A stretch of 64,000 bases of DNA from Aliihoeflea aestuarii (lineage in GTDB: Bacteria; Pseudomonadota; Alphaproteobacteria; Rhizobiales; Rhizobiaceae), in assembly GCF_024105665.1 (NCBI RefSeq), contig NZ_JAAAMK010000012.1, positions 1 to 64,000 of the forward strand, in the 5' to 3' direction. The number at the start of each line of letters is the position of its first letter. The stretch's first letter is position 1. A program made the position numbers and the translations under genes. Of this stretch, positions 38,716 to 47,214 are shown piece by piece. Under the pieces are notes generated by a model. It saw only the letters and a program-made list of their open reading frames with translations, did not search any database and was not told where the DNA came from.

Positions 38716-38746
38716 TTGACCTTCCAACGATGGGAAGGCCTACATG
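38716..38746 (+). promoter_or_regulatory. CueR-activated promoter/operator of the DUF305 operon
   Basis: TTGACC (-35, 38716-38721) and TACATG (-10, 38741-38746) are separated by exactly 19 bp, the hallmark of MerR-type promoters. The spacer holds the dyad CCTTCC-AACGATG-GGAAGG, very close to CueR operators of the CCTTCC/GGAAGG type. Confidence 0.85.
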
Positions 38747-38780
38747 AAGCGCACCGAACACATCGAAACCGGAGCGCCCA

Positions 38781-39167
38781 ATGAACAAGCTTGTCCCCAT
38801 CGCCCTTGCCGCATTCGTCGCCAGCGTCGGATTTGCCGTCGCGCAAAATGCGACGACCGGACACGAAGGGCACGGCGGCCATTCGATGACGAACACGGAC
38901 GCAGCGGCGGAAACACCGGCGACGGCCGCCTATCGCGCGGCCAACGATCGCATGCACGAAGCGATGACGGAGGACTTCACCGGCGATGCCGACGTCGATT
39001 TCATGCGTGGCATGATCCCGCATCATCAGGGCGCGATCGACATGGCGCGAATCGTCCTCGAACACGGGTCGGACCCGCAGGTTCGCGCGCTCGCCGAAGA
39101 GGTGATCGCGACGCAAGAGGCCGAGATCGACATGATGGAAAAATGGCTGGCCGAGCACGGCCGCTAA
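38781..39167 (+). CDS. periplasmic DUF305 (CopM-like) copper-binding protein
   Basis: The 128-residue product has a signal peptide (PIALAAFVASVGFAVAQ) and a His/Met-rich mature protein. The DUF305 core has DVDFMRGMIPHHQGAIDMARIVLEHG and ends AEIDMMEKWLAEHG. The GHEGHGGHSM stretch after the signal and the MxxHHxxAIxM motif can bind copper. Homologues sequester Cu in the periplasm. It sits directly behind a CueR promoter, which supports a copper role; GGAG precedes ATG 38781. Confidence 0.9.
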   Translation: MNKLVPIALAAFVASVGFAVAQNATTGHEGHGGHSMTNTDAAAETPATAAYRAANDRMHEAMTEDFTGDADVDFMRGMIPHHQGAIDMARIVLEHGSDPQVRALAEEVIATQEAEIDMMEKWLAEHGR

Positions 39168-39201
39168 GCCGAACCTCTTCTCCTTTCCTCGTATTTCAGG
39201 A

Positions 39202-39975
39202 ATGATGAGCGCCATGACGACGACTGTTTCGAAGCGTGCCGAACTCCACCGGATGGTGATGTCCGAACACACCTGCCCCTTCGGATTGAAGGCGCTCGAC
39301 CTCCTGAAGCGCGAAGGCTACGCGGTCGATGACCACAAGCTGACCTCGCGGCCGCAGATCGATGCCTTCAAGGAACAGCACGGGGTCAGGACGACGCCGC
39401 AAGTTTTCATCGAGGGCACGCGGATCGGGGGCTATGACGAACTTCTCAAGTTCCTGGGCAAAAGCGTGAAGGACAAGAACGCCGTCACCTACGCACCGGT
39501 GATCGCGCTGTTCTCGATGGGCGCGTCGATGGCGGTCGCGGCGAGCTGGGCTGCATATGGAACGATCTTCACCGTCCAGGCGGCGGAATGGTTCATCGCG
39601 ATCTCGATGTGTCTTCTGGCGCTGCAAAAGCTGAAGGACATCGAAGGCTTCGCGACCATGTTCCTCAACTACGACCTGCTCGCGCAGCGCTGGGTGCGCT
39701 ATTCCTACATCTATCCGTTCGCCGAGGGGCTTGCTGGCCTTCTGATGATGGCCGGCGCGCTGATGTGGCTGTCAATCCCGCTGGCGCTCTTCATCGGCAC
39801 GATCGGCGCGATCTCGGTCTTCAAGGCGGTCTATATCGACAGGCGCGAACTGAAATGCGCCTGCGTGGGCGGCGACAGCAACGTCCCGCTGGGTTTCGTG
39901 TCGCTGACGGAAAACCTGATGATGGTGGGTATGGCCGTGTGGATGCTGGTCAAGCCGATGGGGGTCGGGCTTTGA
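39202..39975 (+). CDS. glutaredoxin-like domain fused to a MauE/DoxX-type membrane domain
   Basis: The 257-residue protein has an N-terminal glutaredoxin fold (about 14-90) with the active site TCPFGLKALDLL (monothiol CPFG instead of CPYC), RTTPQVFIEGTRIGGYDEL (cis-Pro and glutathione site). Four or five membrane helices follow (about 97-257) with the MauE-like pattern and a cysteine pair ELKCACVGG. MauE/DoxX proteins shuttle electrons or support disulfide handling. It lies 34 bp after the DUF305 gene and probably shares the CueR promoter. Start codon may be 39202, 39205 or 39214. Confidence 0.85.
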   Translation: MMSAMTTTVSKRAELHRMVMSEHTCPFGLKALDLLKREGYAVDDHKLTSRPQIDAFKEQHGVRTTPQVFIEGTRIGGYDELLKFLGKSVKDKNAVTYAPVIALFSMGASMAVAASWAAYGTIFTVQAAEWFIAISMCLLALQKLKDIEGFATMFLNYDLLAQRWVRYSYIYPFAEGLAGLLMMAGALMWLSIPLALFIGTIGAISVFKAVYIDRRELKCACVGGDSNVPLGFVSLTENLMMVGMAVWMLVKPMGVGL

Positions 39976-40161
39976 TGCGCGAGCGCGTTCCGCGCGGCTG
40001 TCCGCCATGATGCGGCAGGCGTGATCACGTCGTCTGATAGAGCCGCTTGATCCGTAACGGATCGTCGGTTGCGCTGGCAAATGCTTGCCCTTCTTGAACT
40101 GTGCCCGAGTCCGTGCTCGCTGCCTCCTCATTGACAAATGCCGGTCATTGAGAGACGCTGG

Positions 40162-40186
40162 ATATGAAACATGAATCATGTGTCAT
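40162..40186. promoter_or_regulatory. TetR-type operator upstream of the truncated transporter gene
   Basis: The 25-bp stretch contains the dyad ATGA-N8-TCAT and begins ATATGAAACATGA. It matches 21 of 25 positions of the sequence in front of the nearby TetR gene (41257-41281). It lies just upstream of the GGAGGAGAG ribosome site of the transporter gene. Confidence 0.65.
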
Positions 40187-40201
40187 ACCTGGGAGGAGAG
40201 C

Positions 40202-40650
40202 ATAAAGAAGGTAATCAAGGCGGTCATGGCGTCAATCGCCTTCACCGCTGCGGTGGGCGCGTTCGGAACGGCGCGGGCGGAGGACATCACCATCGCCCAT
40301 GTCTATGGCAAGACGGGCGCACTCGAAGCCTATGCGAAACAGTCTCATGACGGTCTGCTGCTCGGGCTGGAATACGCCACGGACGGCACGATGGAGATCG
40401 ACGGGCGACGCCTCGTCGTCATCGAGAAGGACACGCAGCTTCGTCCCGAACTCGGCCGCGCGCTGCTGGCCGAAGCCTATGGCGACGACAACGCCACGAT
40501 CGCCGTGGGAGACGTCTCGTCGGGCGTCGCACTCGCCATGCTTCCGGTCGCCGAGGAATTCGAGCGCCTGCTGATCGTCGAGCCGGCGGTGGCCGATTCC
40601 ATCACCGGGCCGGACTGGAACCGGTACATCTTCCGCACGAGCGCCCCCGG
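40202..40650 (+). pseudogene. truncated ABC transporter substrate-binding protein (HAAT/LivK type)
   Basis: A signal peptide (KKVIKAVMASIAFTAAVGAFGTARA) is followed by about 120 residues of a Leu/Ile/Val- or amide-binding type I periplasmic protein: DITIAHVYGKTGALEAYAKQ, GLEYATDG, VVIEKDTQLRPELGRALLAEA and IVEPAVADSITG. Homology ends at RYIFRTS near 40640, where the DNA changes to the antisense of the TetR gene's end, so more than half the protein (normally about 390 residues) is missing. GGAGGAGAG is followed at correct spacing by ATA AAG AAG, implying the original ATG has become ATA; ATG 40226 could still start a shorter product. No permease or ATPase genes remain nearby. Confidence 0.82.
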
Positions 40651-41238
40651 TCATGGCCGCAAGCCCTTTTCAAGCATGTCGAAAACTTCGGCGACGACCG
40701 CGTCCGGGTCGAGATCGTCCTGTTGCTGCCATACGCAGAAGCGCTCGCCCAGGGTCTTGGCCATTCCCATCAGCGCCCAAGCCCTGATTTCGGCATTGCC
40801 GGGGCGGATCGTGCCGTCCTGCGCCGCCTCGGCGAGGTTTTGCGCGTAGGCCTTGGCGAAATTGCTGAAATAATCCCGATAGGCATCGGGCGCGACGAAG
40901 CGGGCTTCCTCGACGATGTTGTAAAGGCTCGGACGCTCGGCCACGAACCGAAGAAATGCCCCGAGGCCGACCCGCTCGGCCTCGACCCGGTCCGCGATGC
41001 CCGCGACCGCCTCGGACAGGCGCGCGCGCGTCAGCCTGCCCATCAGCGCGACGAGTTCGCGAAACACCATGTCCTTGGTGGAAAAGTAGATGTAGAACGT
41101 GCCCTGCGCGATGCCTGCCGCACGCGTGATGTCGGTGATGGACGACGAGGCGAAGCCGCGCTTGCCGATCTCCGCCTCGGCTGCCGCCAGGATCGCGTTT
41201 CTCGTATCCTCGCCCCGTGCGGTTCGCGTCTTCTTCAT
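40651..41238 (-). CDS. TetR/AcrR family transcriptional regulator
   Basis: The 195-residue protein has a TetR DNA-binding domain (about 8-58) with TRNAILAAAEAEIGKRGFASSSITDITRAAGIAQGTFYIYFSTKDM. A helical ligand-binding domain follows. ATG 41238 gives MKKTRTARGED; an upstream ATG at 41274 overlaps the putative operator and is less likely. The 3' end abuts the truncated substrate-binding gene. Shared ATGA-N8-TCAT sites at its own promoter and at that gene's promoter indicate that it regulated the lost transporter and itself. Confidence 0.92.
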   Translation of the reverse strand: MKKTRTARGEDTRNAILAAAEAEIGKRGFASSSITDITRAAGIAQGTFYIYFSTKDMVFRELVALMGRLTRARLSEAVAGIADRVEAERVGLGAFLRFVAERPSLYNIVEEARFVAPDAYRDYFSNFAKAYAQNLAEAAQDGTIRPGNAEIRAWALMGMAKTLGERFCVWQQQDDLDPDAVVAEVFDMLEKGLRP

Positions 41239-41256
41239 CGCGCCAAAAGCTCTCAA

Positions 41257-41281
41257 ATATGAAACATGATTCACTCGTCAT
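41257..41281. promoter_or_regulatory. TetR-type operator upstream of the TetR gene
   Basis: ATATGAAACATGA followed by the ATGA-N8-TCAT dyad, 18 bp upstream of the TetR start codon. It is near-identical to the site at 40162-40186, consistent with autoregulation. The remaining 41282-41443 shows no gene. Confidence 0.65.
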
Positions 41282-41443
41282 AATGGATCGCGTTGCCGAC
41301 AAGTCAAGGTGCAAGGCACGGGCGGCGCTTCTATCGAAATCCGAAATGCTTCAAGTCAAGTCTGCATTCAAGAATTCTCCGCCGAGCAAATATCTCGAAA
41401 GCGAGACCTCTGCGCCTGGCCCGGCATCGGCAAGCCTTCCCCG

Positions 41444-43180
41444 TCAATCGCCCAGGACCGTGCCTTCGCGACGCTTGTCGGCGGCACCGACGAGGCCGTC
41501 GTCGGTGATCGCGATGACGTGAATGCCGGAGTTGAGATCGGTCACATTGACGTCGTGACCGAGCGCCCTCAACCCTTCGGCGAAGGCTGTCGCCCCTTCG
41601 CCTTCCTCGACATTGGTGCGGCCGTTGAGATTGGTCACATGCGGCAGGTCGATCGCGTCTTGCGGGTCCATGCCCCAGTCGAGGATCGAGATGAGCGACA
41701 GCGCCGTATAGTCGATGATGGCCGCGCCGCCGGGGCTGCCGGTCAGGAGGACAGGCCGGCCGTCTTCGAACACGACGGTCGGCGCCATCGACGAACGCGG
41801 GCGCTTGCCCGGTTCCACCCGGTTGGCGACCGGCGCGCCATCGGCCTCGGGTGCGAAGGAGAAGTCCGTCAGTTCGTTGTTGAGCAGGAAGCCGCGCGTC
41901 ATGACGCGGTTGCCGAAGCCGCTCTCGATGGTCGTCGTGGCTGAAATCGCGTTGCCCTCGCCGTCCACGATGACGAAATGCGACGTTCCGGCACGCGGCC
42001 GCTCGATATCGGGGGTGAGCGAAGCCTTGTCCCAGCCGGGCGGAACACCCGGCGACGCGACGCCCATGCTCGCGTCAGGGTCGATCAGTGCACTGCGCTC
42101 CTCCAGATAAATCTCGTCCAGATAAGCGTCCGGGATATCGACGAAATCGCTGTCGCCCAGATAGAGCCCGCGATCGGCGAAGGCAAGGCGCGAGGCCTCC
42201 GCGAACAGATGCCGGAACGCGACGCCGTCCTCCATCGACGCCAGGTCGAAGGGTTCAAGGATGCCCAGCATCTGGCCGACGGTGAAGGCACCGGACGAGG
42301 GCGGCCCCATGCCGCAGACTTCGTAGCTGCGATACTCCATGCACACGGGATCGCGCATGACCACCTCATAGGCCGCGAAATCCTCCATCGTCAAAATGCC
42401 GGGATTGATGTTGGTCCTGAGCGCGGCAACGATGTCTTCGGCAATCTCGCCGGTATAGAAGGGCGCGGCGCCCTCCTCGGCGAGAAGCCTCAAACTGTTC
42501 GCATAGGGCTGATTGGCGAGTGTCGATCCTTCGGCGATCGGCCGGCCTTCGGGAAGGAAATAGTCGCCGGTCGCCACGAAGGTGTCGAGCCCCTCCGTCC
42601 CGGCAATTGCGGCGGCGAGGCGCTGTGTGACGGTGAAGCCCTTTTCGGCGGTCTCGATGGCCGGCTGGATCAAGTCTGCCCATTCCATCGTGCCGTGGTC
42701 GCGATGGATTCGTTCGAGCAGCATCGGCGTTCCCGGCACGCCGGCCGAGCGCCCGCCGATCACCGCATCGGTAAATGCCAGCGGCTCGCCGTTCTGATCG
42801 AGCCAGTAATCGTCTTCGGCCGCCAATGGTGCCTTTTCGCGCGCGTCATAGGTCGAAAGGCTGGCCGAATCCGCGTCCCAGTAAAGCAGGAACGCTCCGC
42901 CGCCGAGCCCCGAACTTTGAGGCTCGACCAGCCCGAGCATCGTCTGCACGGCAACAGCAGCATCGGCCGCCGATCCTCCCGCGGCCAGAATGTCATAGCC
43001 GGCCTGCGTGGCGAGCGGATGTGCGGAGGCGACCATGAAATCATCCGCCAGAACCGACTGCCTTTGAGCGATGGCCGTTGTTTCCTCAGGCTGGGGGCGG
43101 GCTTCCTGAGCGAAGAGCTGGGTGGATGCGAAGCCACTTGCCGCGACAACGCCAACGAACGAGCGAACCAAGATCGTCAT
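41444..43180 (-). CDS. ggt: gamma-glutamyltransferase
   Basis: The 578-residue periplasmic enzyme cleaves or transfers the gamma-glutamyl group of glutathione. It has a signal peptide (VRSFVGVVAASGFASTQLFAQ), the large-subunit segments MVASAHPLATQAGYDILAAGGSAADAAVA and SSGLGGGAFLLY, and DPVCMEYRSYEVCGMGPPSSG. The self-processing site GTSHFVIVDGEGNAISATT supplies the Thr nucleophile of the small subunit, and TGSPGGAAI forms the oxyanion region. ATG 43180 has GGAGGAA upstream. Confidence 0.95.
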   Translation of the reverse strand: MTILVRSFVGVVAASGFASTQLFAQEARPQPEETTAIAQRQSVLADDFMVASAHPLATQAGYDILAAGGSAADAAVAVQTMLGLVEPQSSGLGGGAFLLYWDADSASLSTYDAREKAPLAAEDDYWLDQNGEPLAFTDAVIGGRSAGVPGTPMLLERIHRDHGTMEWADLIQPAIETAEKGFTVTQRLAAAIAGTEGLDTFVATGDYFLPEGRPIAEGSTLANQPYANSLRLLAEEGAAPFYTGEIAEDIVAALRTNINPGILTMEDFAAYEVVMRDPVCMEYRSYEVCGMGPPSSGAFTVGQMLGILEPFDLASMEDGVAFRHLFAEASRLAFADRGLYLGDSDFVDIPDAYLDEIYLEERSALIDPDASMGVASPGVPPGWDKASLTPDIERPRAGTSHFVIVDGEGNAISATTTIESGFGNRVMTRGFLLNNELTDFSFAPEADGAPVANRVEPGKRPRSSMAPTVVFEDGRPVLLTGSPGGAAIIDYTALSLISILDWGMDPQDAIDLPHVTNLNGRTNVEEGEGATAFAEGLRALGHDVNVTDLNSGIHVIAITDDGLVGAADKRREGTVLGD

Positions 43181-43409
43181 ATGAATTCCTCCACGCATCA
43201 TGAGCCGGTGTGCCGAGCCCTTGTGGAACCGGCCTTGAACCGACCATACCCCGTCATGTGGAAAGTGGCCAATTTCGAGCCGGGTCGCTAACGGCTGCTT
43301 CCGAGGATCGTCGTCGGCTTGCGCTGCGGCGTTTCGACCCTATGGGCCGATCGAAGCGTCAGCAGGCTTGTCGATATCCCCCGCGCTTTGTAAATGCTGC
43401 GCCGTGGGG

Positions 43410-43799
43410 ATGGGCATGGCTGCGCGCAAGAGATTCATCAAGGATGTGGGGCTCGCGCTTGCGGCGCTGTCGGTCTACTTTCTTGCGCTCCTCACGCCAC
43501 TTCACCACGTCTCGGCGACACAAAACAGCCTTGCCGAACTCGGATTCGAGACGGCCGGTACCTGGACCATCTGTTCCGTCGACGGCGCGCAGGATCGGGA
43601 GAAACCCTTTGCAGTTCAATGCCCGGTCTGCTGTCTCGTCAAGGCTCAAGGTTTCATTCCTCCGACCATCGATTACGTGGCCGCGAACCCGTCGGTCCGG
43701 CCCGAGCCGCCGATCGTTTCCGAACGGCTCGCGCCGCACCCGTTCGACGTCAACTTTCGAGCAGCCCCTCGAGCGCCGCCGCTCGCAGCCTCGGTCTGA
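43410..43799 (+). CDS. DUF2946-like membrane-anchored protein with CPVCC motif
   Basis: The product is 129 residues from ATG 43410 (ATG 43416 also possible). One hydrophobic segment (about 13-33, VGLALAALSVYFLALL) is followed by a periplasmic region with CSVDG, QCPVCCLVKAQGF and a Pro-rich tail. The HHVS and CPxCC pattern resembles DUF2946 proteins, which often neighbour PepSY or TonB-type metal uptake genes. The next gene, 125 bp downstream, is a PepSY protein. Function unknown; a metal or heme role is inferred from context. The 43181-43409 gap has no recognisable gene. Confidence 0.65.
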   Translation: MGMAARKRFIKDVGLALAALSVYFLALLTPLHHVSATQNSLAELGFETAGTWTICSVDGAQDREKPFAVQCPVCCLVKAQGFIPPTIDYVAANPSVRPEPPIVSERLAPHPFDVNFRAAPRAPPLAASV

Positions 43800-43924
43800 C
43801 GGCGCCTAGCGCCCTGTTTCATCCCAAGACTGGACTCGCGGTGCCGATCGGCCCGTGCTGCCGAAAGTTAATGCCATGCCACTTTTGTCCGTATCCGGTT
43901 CGACCCTTATCGAAGGGGCGAGCC

Positions 43925-45277
43925 ATGAGTGATGCTGCCACCGGCCTCAAGCCGTTCGTCACGCGGCTGCACTTCTACATCGGCCTGTTCGTCGGGCCGT
44001 TCATCCTGATAGCGGCCGTCACCGGGCTGCTCTATGTGCTCACGCCCCAGCTTGAGGACTGGATTTATCGGGACCAACTGCGCACCGCATCGGAAGGGCC
44101 GGCCGTCTCGTTGAGCGCGCAAGCTGCCGCCGCGCGCGCGTTCATCGGCGACGCGCCGACGCTTTTCGCCGTTCGTCCCGCAATCGGACCGGGCTACACG
44201 ACCCGCATCATGTTCAGCGAACCGGGGCATGGCGGCTCCGAGAGCCGGGCGATATTCGTCGACCCCGCCACGCTGGAGATCAGGGGAGACCTGATCGTTT
44301 ACGGCACGAGCGGGACATTGCCGTTCCGCACGGCCATCGATTACCTGCATCGCAATCTCATGCTGGGCGAGCCGGGGCGCATCTACAGCGAACTGGCAGC
44401 CTCGTGGCTGTGGATCGTCGCCCTCGGCGGCGCGGCGATGTGGTGGTGGCGGCGCAGCCCAAGGCGCTCGTCGGCCGATCTGAACGCCAATCTGCGCGCA
44501 CGGCGGTTCCATGGACAGGTGGGCATATGGATCGTCGTCGGCCTGGTCTTCGTTTCGGCAACAGGTCTAACATGGTCCGAACGGGCCGGTGGCCGCATTT
44601 CTGAACTCAGAAACGCAGTCGGGTGGGTTACGCCTTCCGTTTCGACCTTGCTGGCCGATGAAAACCCGGCGGCCGACGGCCATCACGCCCATCATGCTCC
44701 CGTTCTTTTCGACGGGCCGCAGAACACGGATCATGCCCTTCAGCTCGACCGGATCGAGGCAGCAAGTCGGCGGGCCGGCCTTGCGTCGCCAATGATCGAA
44801 ATCCAAGTGCCACGGGCCGAAGATCGCGGCTGGATGGTGCGCGAATACGACCGGTCGTGGCCATCCGACGTCGATGCCGTGGCTATCGATCCGCGTACGA
44901 TGGAGGTGATCGACAGCGCCTTCTTCGAAACCTTCCCCGTGGTCGCCAAACTCATCCGCTGGGGGATCGATCTGCACATGGGCATCCTGTTCGGAATCGC
45001 GAACCAGATCCTGATGGCGGCGATCGCCATCGGATTGATCGTCAGCATAATCTATGGATACCGAATCTGGTGGCTGCGTCGCCCTTCCCCCGGATCGGCC
45101 CCAAGGACGCTCGTCCAGAGCTGGTCGCATTTGTCATCGTCGCTCAAAATGGCAACGATTGCGATCGCGGCATTTTTCGGTTGGGCGCTTCCACTTGTCG
45201 GGGCGAGCCTGACGGCTTTTCTGTTGGTGGATATCGCCCGCTGGCGTTTCGCCGCCACGCGCCCAAAGACAGCATAG
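43925..45277 (+). CDS. PepSY-associated TM protein (PiuB-type iron-uptake-associated membrane protein)
   Basis: The 450-residue protein has four membrane helices: about 16-40 (LHFYIGLFVGPFILIAAVTGLLYVL), 143-165, 190-212 and 360-385, with another hydrophobic pair near the C-terminus. Two periplasmic PepSY-like regions lie between. The opening VTRLHFYIGLFVGPF with the HxxxG motif and ending around GIDLHMGILFG match the PepSY_TM family, members of which act as ferric-siderophore reductases or pepsin-like inhibitors. ATG 43925 has AAGGGG upstream. No TonB receptor or Fur box is visible. Confidence 0.85.
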   Translation: MSDAATGLKPFVTRLHFYIGLFVGPFILIAAVTGLLYVLTPQLEDWIYRDQLRTASEGPAVSLSAQAAAARAFIGDAPTLFAVRPAIGPGYTTRIMFSEPGHGGSESRAIFVDPATLEIRGDLIVYGTSGTLPFRTAIDYLHRNLMLGEPGRIYSELAASWLWIVALGGAAMWWWRRSPRRSSADLNANLRARRFHGQVGIWIVVGLVFVSATGLTWSERAGGRISELRNAVGWVTPSVSTLLADENPAADGHHAHHAPVLFDGPQNTDHALQLDRIEAASRRAGLASPMIEIQVPRAEDRGWMVREYDRSWPSDVDAVAIDPRTMEVIDSAFFETFPVVAKLIRWGIDLHMGILFGIANQILMAAIAIGLIVSIIYGYRIWWLRRPSPGSAPRTLVQSWSHLSSSLKMATIAIAAFFGWALPLVGASLTAFLLVDIARWRFAATRPKTA

Positions 45278-45290
45278 AACCTGATCGGCT

Positions 45291-45317
45291 TGCGGGCGGC
45301 GATCGGCGCCGCCCGCA
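45291..45317. terminator. Strong hairpin between convergent PepSY and SRPBCC genes
   Basis: TGCGGGCGGCG pairs perfectly with CGCCGCCCGCA around a five-base loop, 14 bp after the PepSY stop codon. There is no clear U-tract, so termination efficiency is uncertain. Confidence 0.6.
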
Positions 45318-45351
45318 GTTGGTAACTCCGTCCCGTGAATGCTTCACGCCG

Positions 45352-45795
45352 TTACTGGTTGATCTCGGGTTCGACGAGTTTCGCGAGCTTGCGCAGGGAT
45401 TCCTGCCAGCCGAGATAGCAGGCCTCGGCCGGGATCACATCCGGCACGCCTTGCTGCTCGATATTGACTTCCGTGCCCACGGACACCGCCTTCAGTTCGA
45501 CCGTGACCTTCATTTCGCCCGGCAAATTGGCGTCGTCGAATGTGTCGGTGTAGACGAGGCGCTCGCCTGGTATGAGTTCCAGATAGGTGCCGCCGAAGGA
45601 ATGGCTGTGCCCCGTGGTGAAATTCCGGAACGACATCCGATGCTTCCCGCCAACCTTCGCTTCGAGCTCATGGACGGTACAGGTGAACCCGAAAGGCGGA
45701 AGCCAGCTCGCCGTCGCATCGGGTTCGAGGAAGGCGCGATAAAGCTTGTCGGGCTTGGCGGCGAAGACGCGGTGAAGACGGATCGTGCTGGGCAT
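45352..45795 (-). CDS. SRPBCC (AHSA1/START-like) family protein
   Basis: The 147-residue protein has the AHSA1-type pattern: STIRLHRVFAAKPDKLYRAFLEPDATASWLPPFGF, GTYLELIPGERLVYTDTFDD, then a TVELKAVSVGTEVNIEQQGVPDVIP core and GWQESLRKLAKLVEPE. These small helix-grip proteins bind hydrophobic ligands; the role is unknown. ATG 45795 has GGGAGAGA upstream. The 138 bp upstream contains no recognisable gene. Confidence 0.88.
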   Translation of the reverse strand: MPSTIRLHRVFAAKPDKLYRAFLEPDATASWLPPFGFTCTVHELEAKVGGKHRMSFRNFTTGHSHSFGGTYLELIPGERLVYTDTFDDANLPGEMKVTVELKAVSVGTEVNIEQQGVPDVIPAEACYLGWQESLRKLAKLVEPEINQ

Positions 45796-45933
45796 GGTTC
45801 TCTCCCTTGGTTCGGTTTCAGTTGGATAATCGGTCCGGCGGGCGGCCACTCGCCGCCTGTCATGGCAACGACGAACGGCACTGCGGGAATCCGACTTTGC
45901 GTCGAAAAAAATGCGAGGTGCCGGGCAACCCCG

Positions 45934-47082
45934 TCATTTGTCGGTTCCCGGCCTTGTATATTCGAGCTGCATGGCGACGACATCCGTGGTTCGCGCTCCG
46001 TAGCGCGCCGTGATCGCATCGAGCGCGAGATCGAGCGCATCGGCGGGTTTGCGCTCAGCAAAGGTCGAGACGCGAAAATCCTCGGGCATGGTCGCATCGG
46101 ACCGGCCGGGAATGATGCGCACACCGTTCCTGCTGTCTATCGCGCCGGCCGCAGCGAAGGTCGTCACATTCGAGCGATATGTCCGCGACCAGGCATCGGC
46201 GATCAAGGCAAGCGATACTTCGTCCATGCCCGGTTCGAGGCGAATGCCGAGCTCTTCCCGGTTCCAGAAGGCCATCCTGTTGGCGAGCACCGTCGTCGCG
46301 AAGGAACGCGTGAGCCTGAACGCACCGCTTGCGTGCCGCGCATCCCACCGTTCGAGGCCCAGATCATGCGCCGCCGCCTCGGCCCTGCTGCGTCCGGCGA
46401 TCGCCTCGATCAATGTGAGCATCATTGGCATGGAGGCGGATATGCCGGTCGTCGTCGCCACGCGCCCGTCCAGGACCATGCGCCGGTCCGCGACATATCG
46501 AATCGTGGGGCTGCGCTCCAGCATCTCATCCAGATAGTACCAGTGCGTCGTCGCTCGCTTGCCATCGAGCAGGTCGGCCGCAGCGACGACCTTGGCACCG
46601 GCGCAGATGCCGATGATCCGTGCCCCCTTCTGCGCCTGGTTCCGCAGCCAGGCGATCACTGCCGGATCATCGTCACGGCTCATGGCAGGCACGATCACAT
46701 AGTCCGCGCCCTCGGGGTGGGCGGCGTCGAACGCCGCGATGGTCGCATCGGGCTCGACCACAAGCGCGGGATAGAGGCGCACCGGTCCCGGATCGGTCGC
46801 CAGCATCATCACATCGGCCACATCGGCGCGGCGCAGGATGCCGGTCGGCGTCAGATAGTCGGTCGTCTCCGTCGCGTCGTTGATACCGATCACGGCCACC
46901 AGCGGACGCCCGCGCCTGTCCGGCTTGAGCGATGCCAGCATCGCATCCGCCTCCTGTTGCGGGACCGGCGGCGCCTCGGCGGACGCGTTCGACCTTGGCA
47001 AGCTGAGCACCCAGCCACCGAAGCCAGCCAGACAAAGGGCGACGAAAGCACCCGCACCCCAAAGGACGTATGATCTCGACAT
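45934..47082 (-). CDS. membrane-anchored DJ-1/PfpI (GATase1-like) protein
   Basis: The 382-residue protein has an N-terminal membrane anchor (YVLWGAGAFVALCLAGFGGWVL, about 5-27). A GATase1-like domain (about 60-240) follows, with PALVVEPDATIAAFDAAHPEGADYVIVPA, the nucleophile elbow GICAGAKVVAAADLLDGKRATTHW and VATTTGISASMP. The C-terminal 120 residues are unlike AraC and unrecognised. It resembles the ligand-binding half of GlxA-type regulators but displayed outside the membrane. It is divergent from a genuine GlxA-type regulator. ATG 47082 has AAGGGAG upstream. Confidence 0.85.
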   Translation of the reverse strand: MSRSYVLWGAGAFVALCLAGFGGWVLSLPRSNASAEAPPVPQQEADAMLASLKPDRRGRPLVAVIGINDATETTDYLTPTGILRRADVADVMMLATDPGPVRLYPALVVEPDATIAAFDAAHPEGADYVIVPAMSRDDDPAVIAWLRNQAQKGARIIGICAGAKVVAAADLLDGKRATTHWYYLDEMLERSPTIRYVADRRMVLDGRVATTTGISASMPMMLTLIEAIAGRSRAEAAAHDLGLERWDARHASGAFRLTRSFATTVLANRMAFWNREELGIRLEPGMDEVSLALIADAWSRTYRSNVTTFAAAGAIDSRNGVRIIPGRSDATMPEDFRVSTFAERKPADALDLALDAITARYGARTTDVVAMQLEYTRPGTDK

Positions 47083-47214
47083 GACCGGTCTCCCTTTATG
47101 AACGGCGTAGGTTTGGATTAGCCGGCTTTCGTTTCCGGCGTTTTTCCTCATCCGGCCTGAAGGTATCAGGGCGAGCATCTGGCAGGTATGACAAAGAAGT
47201 GGTAATTTCTGCCA

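Noticed and set aside
40131-40160. TTGACA upstream of the truncated transporter gene considered as a promoter
   Set aside because: No acceptable -10 element lies at 16-18 bp spacing.
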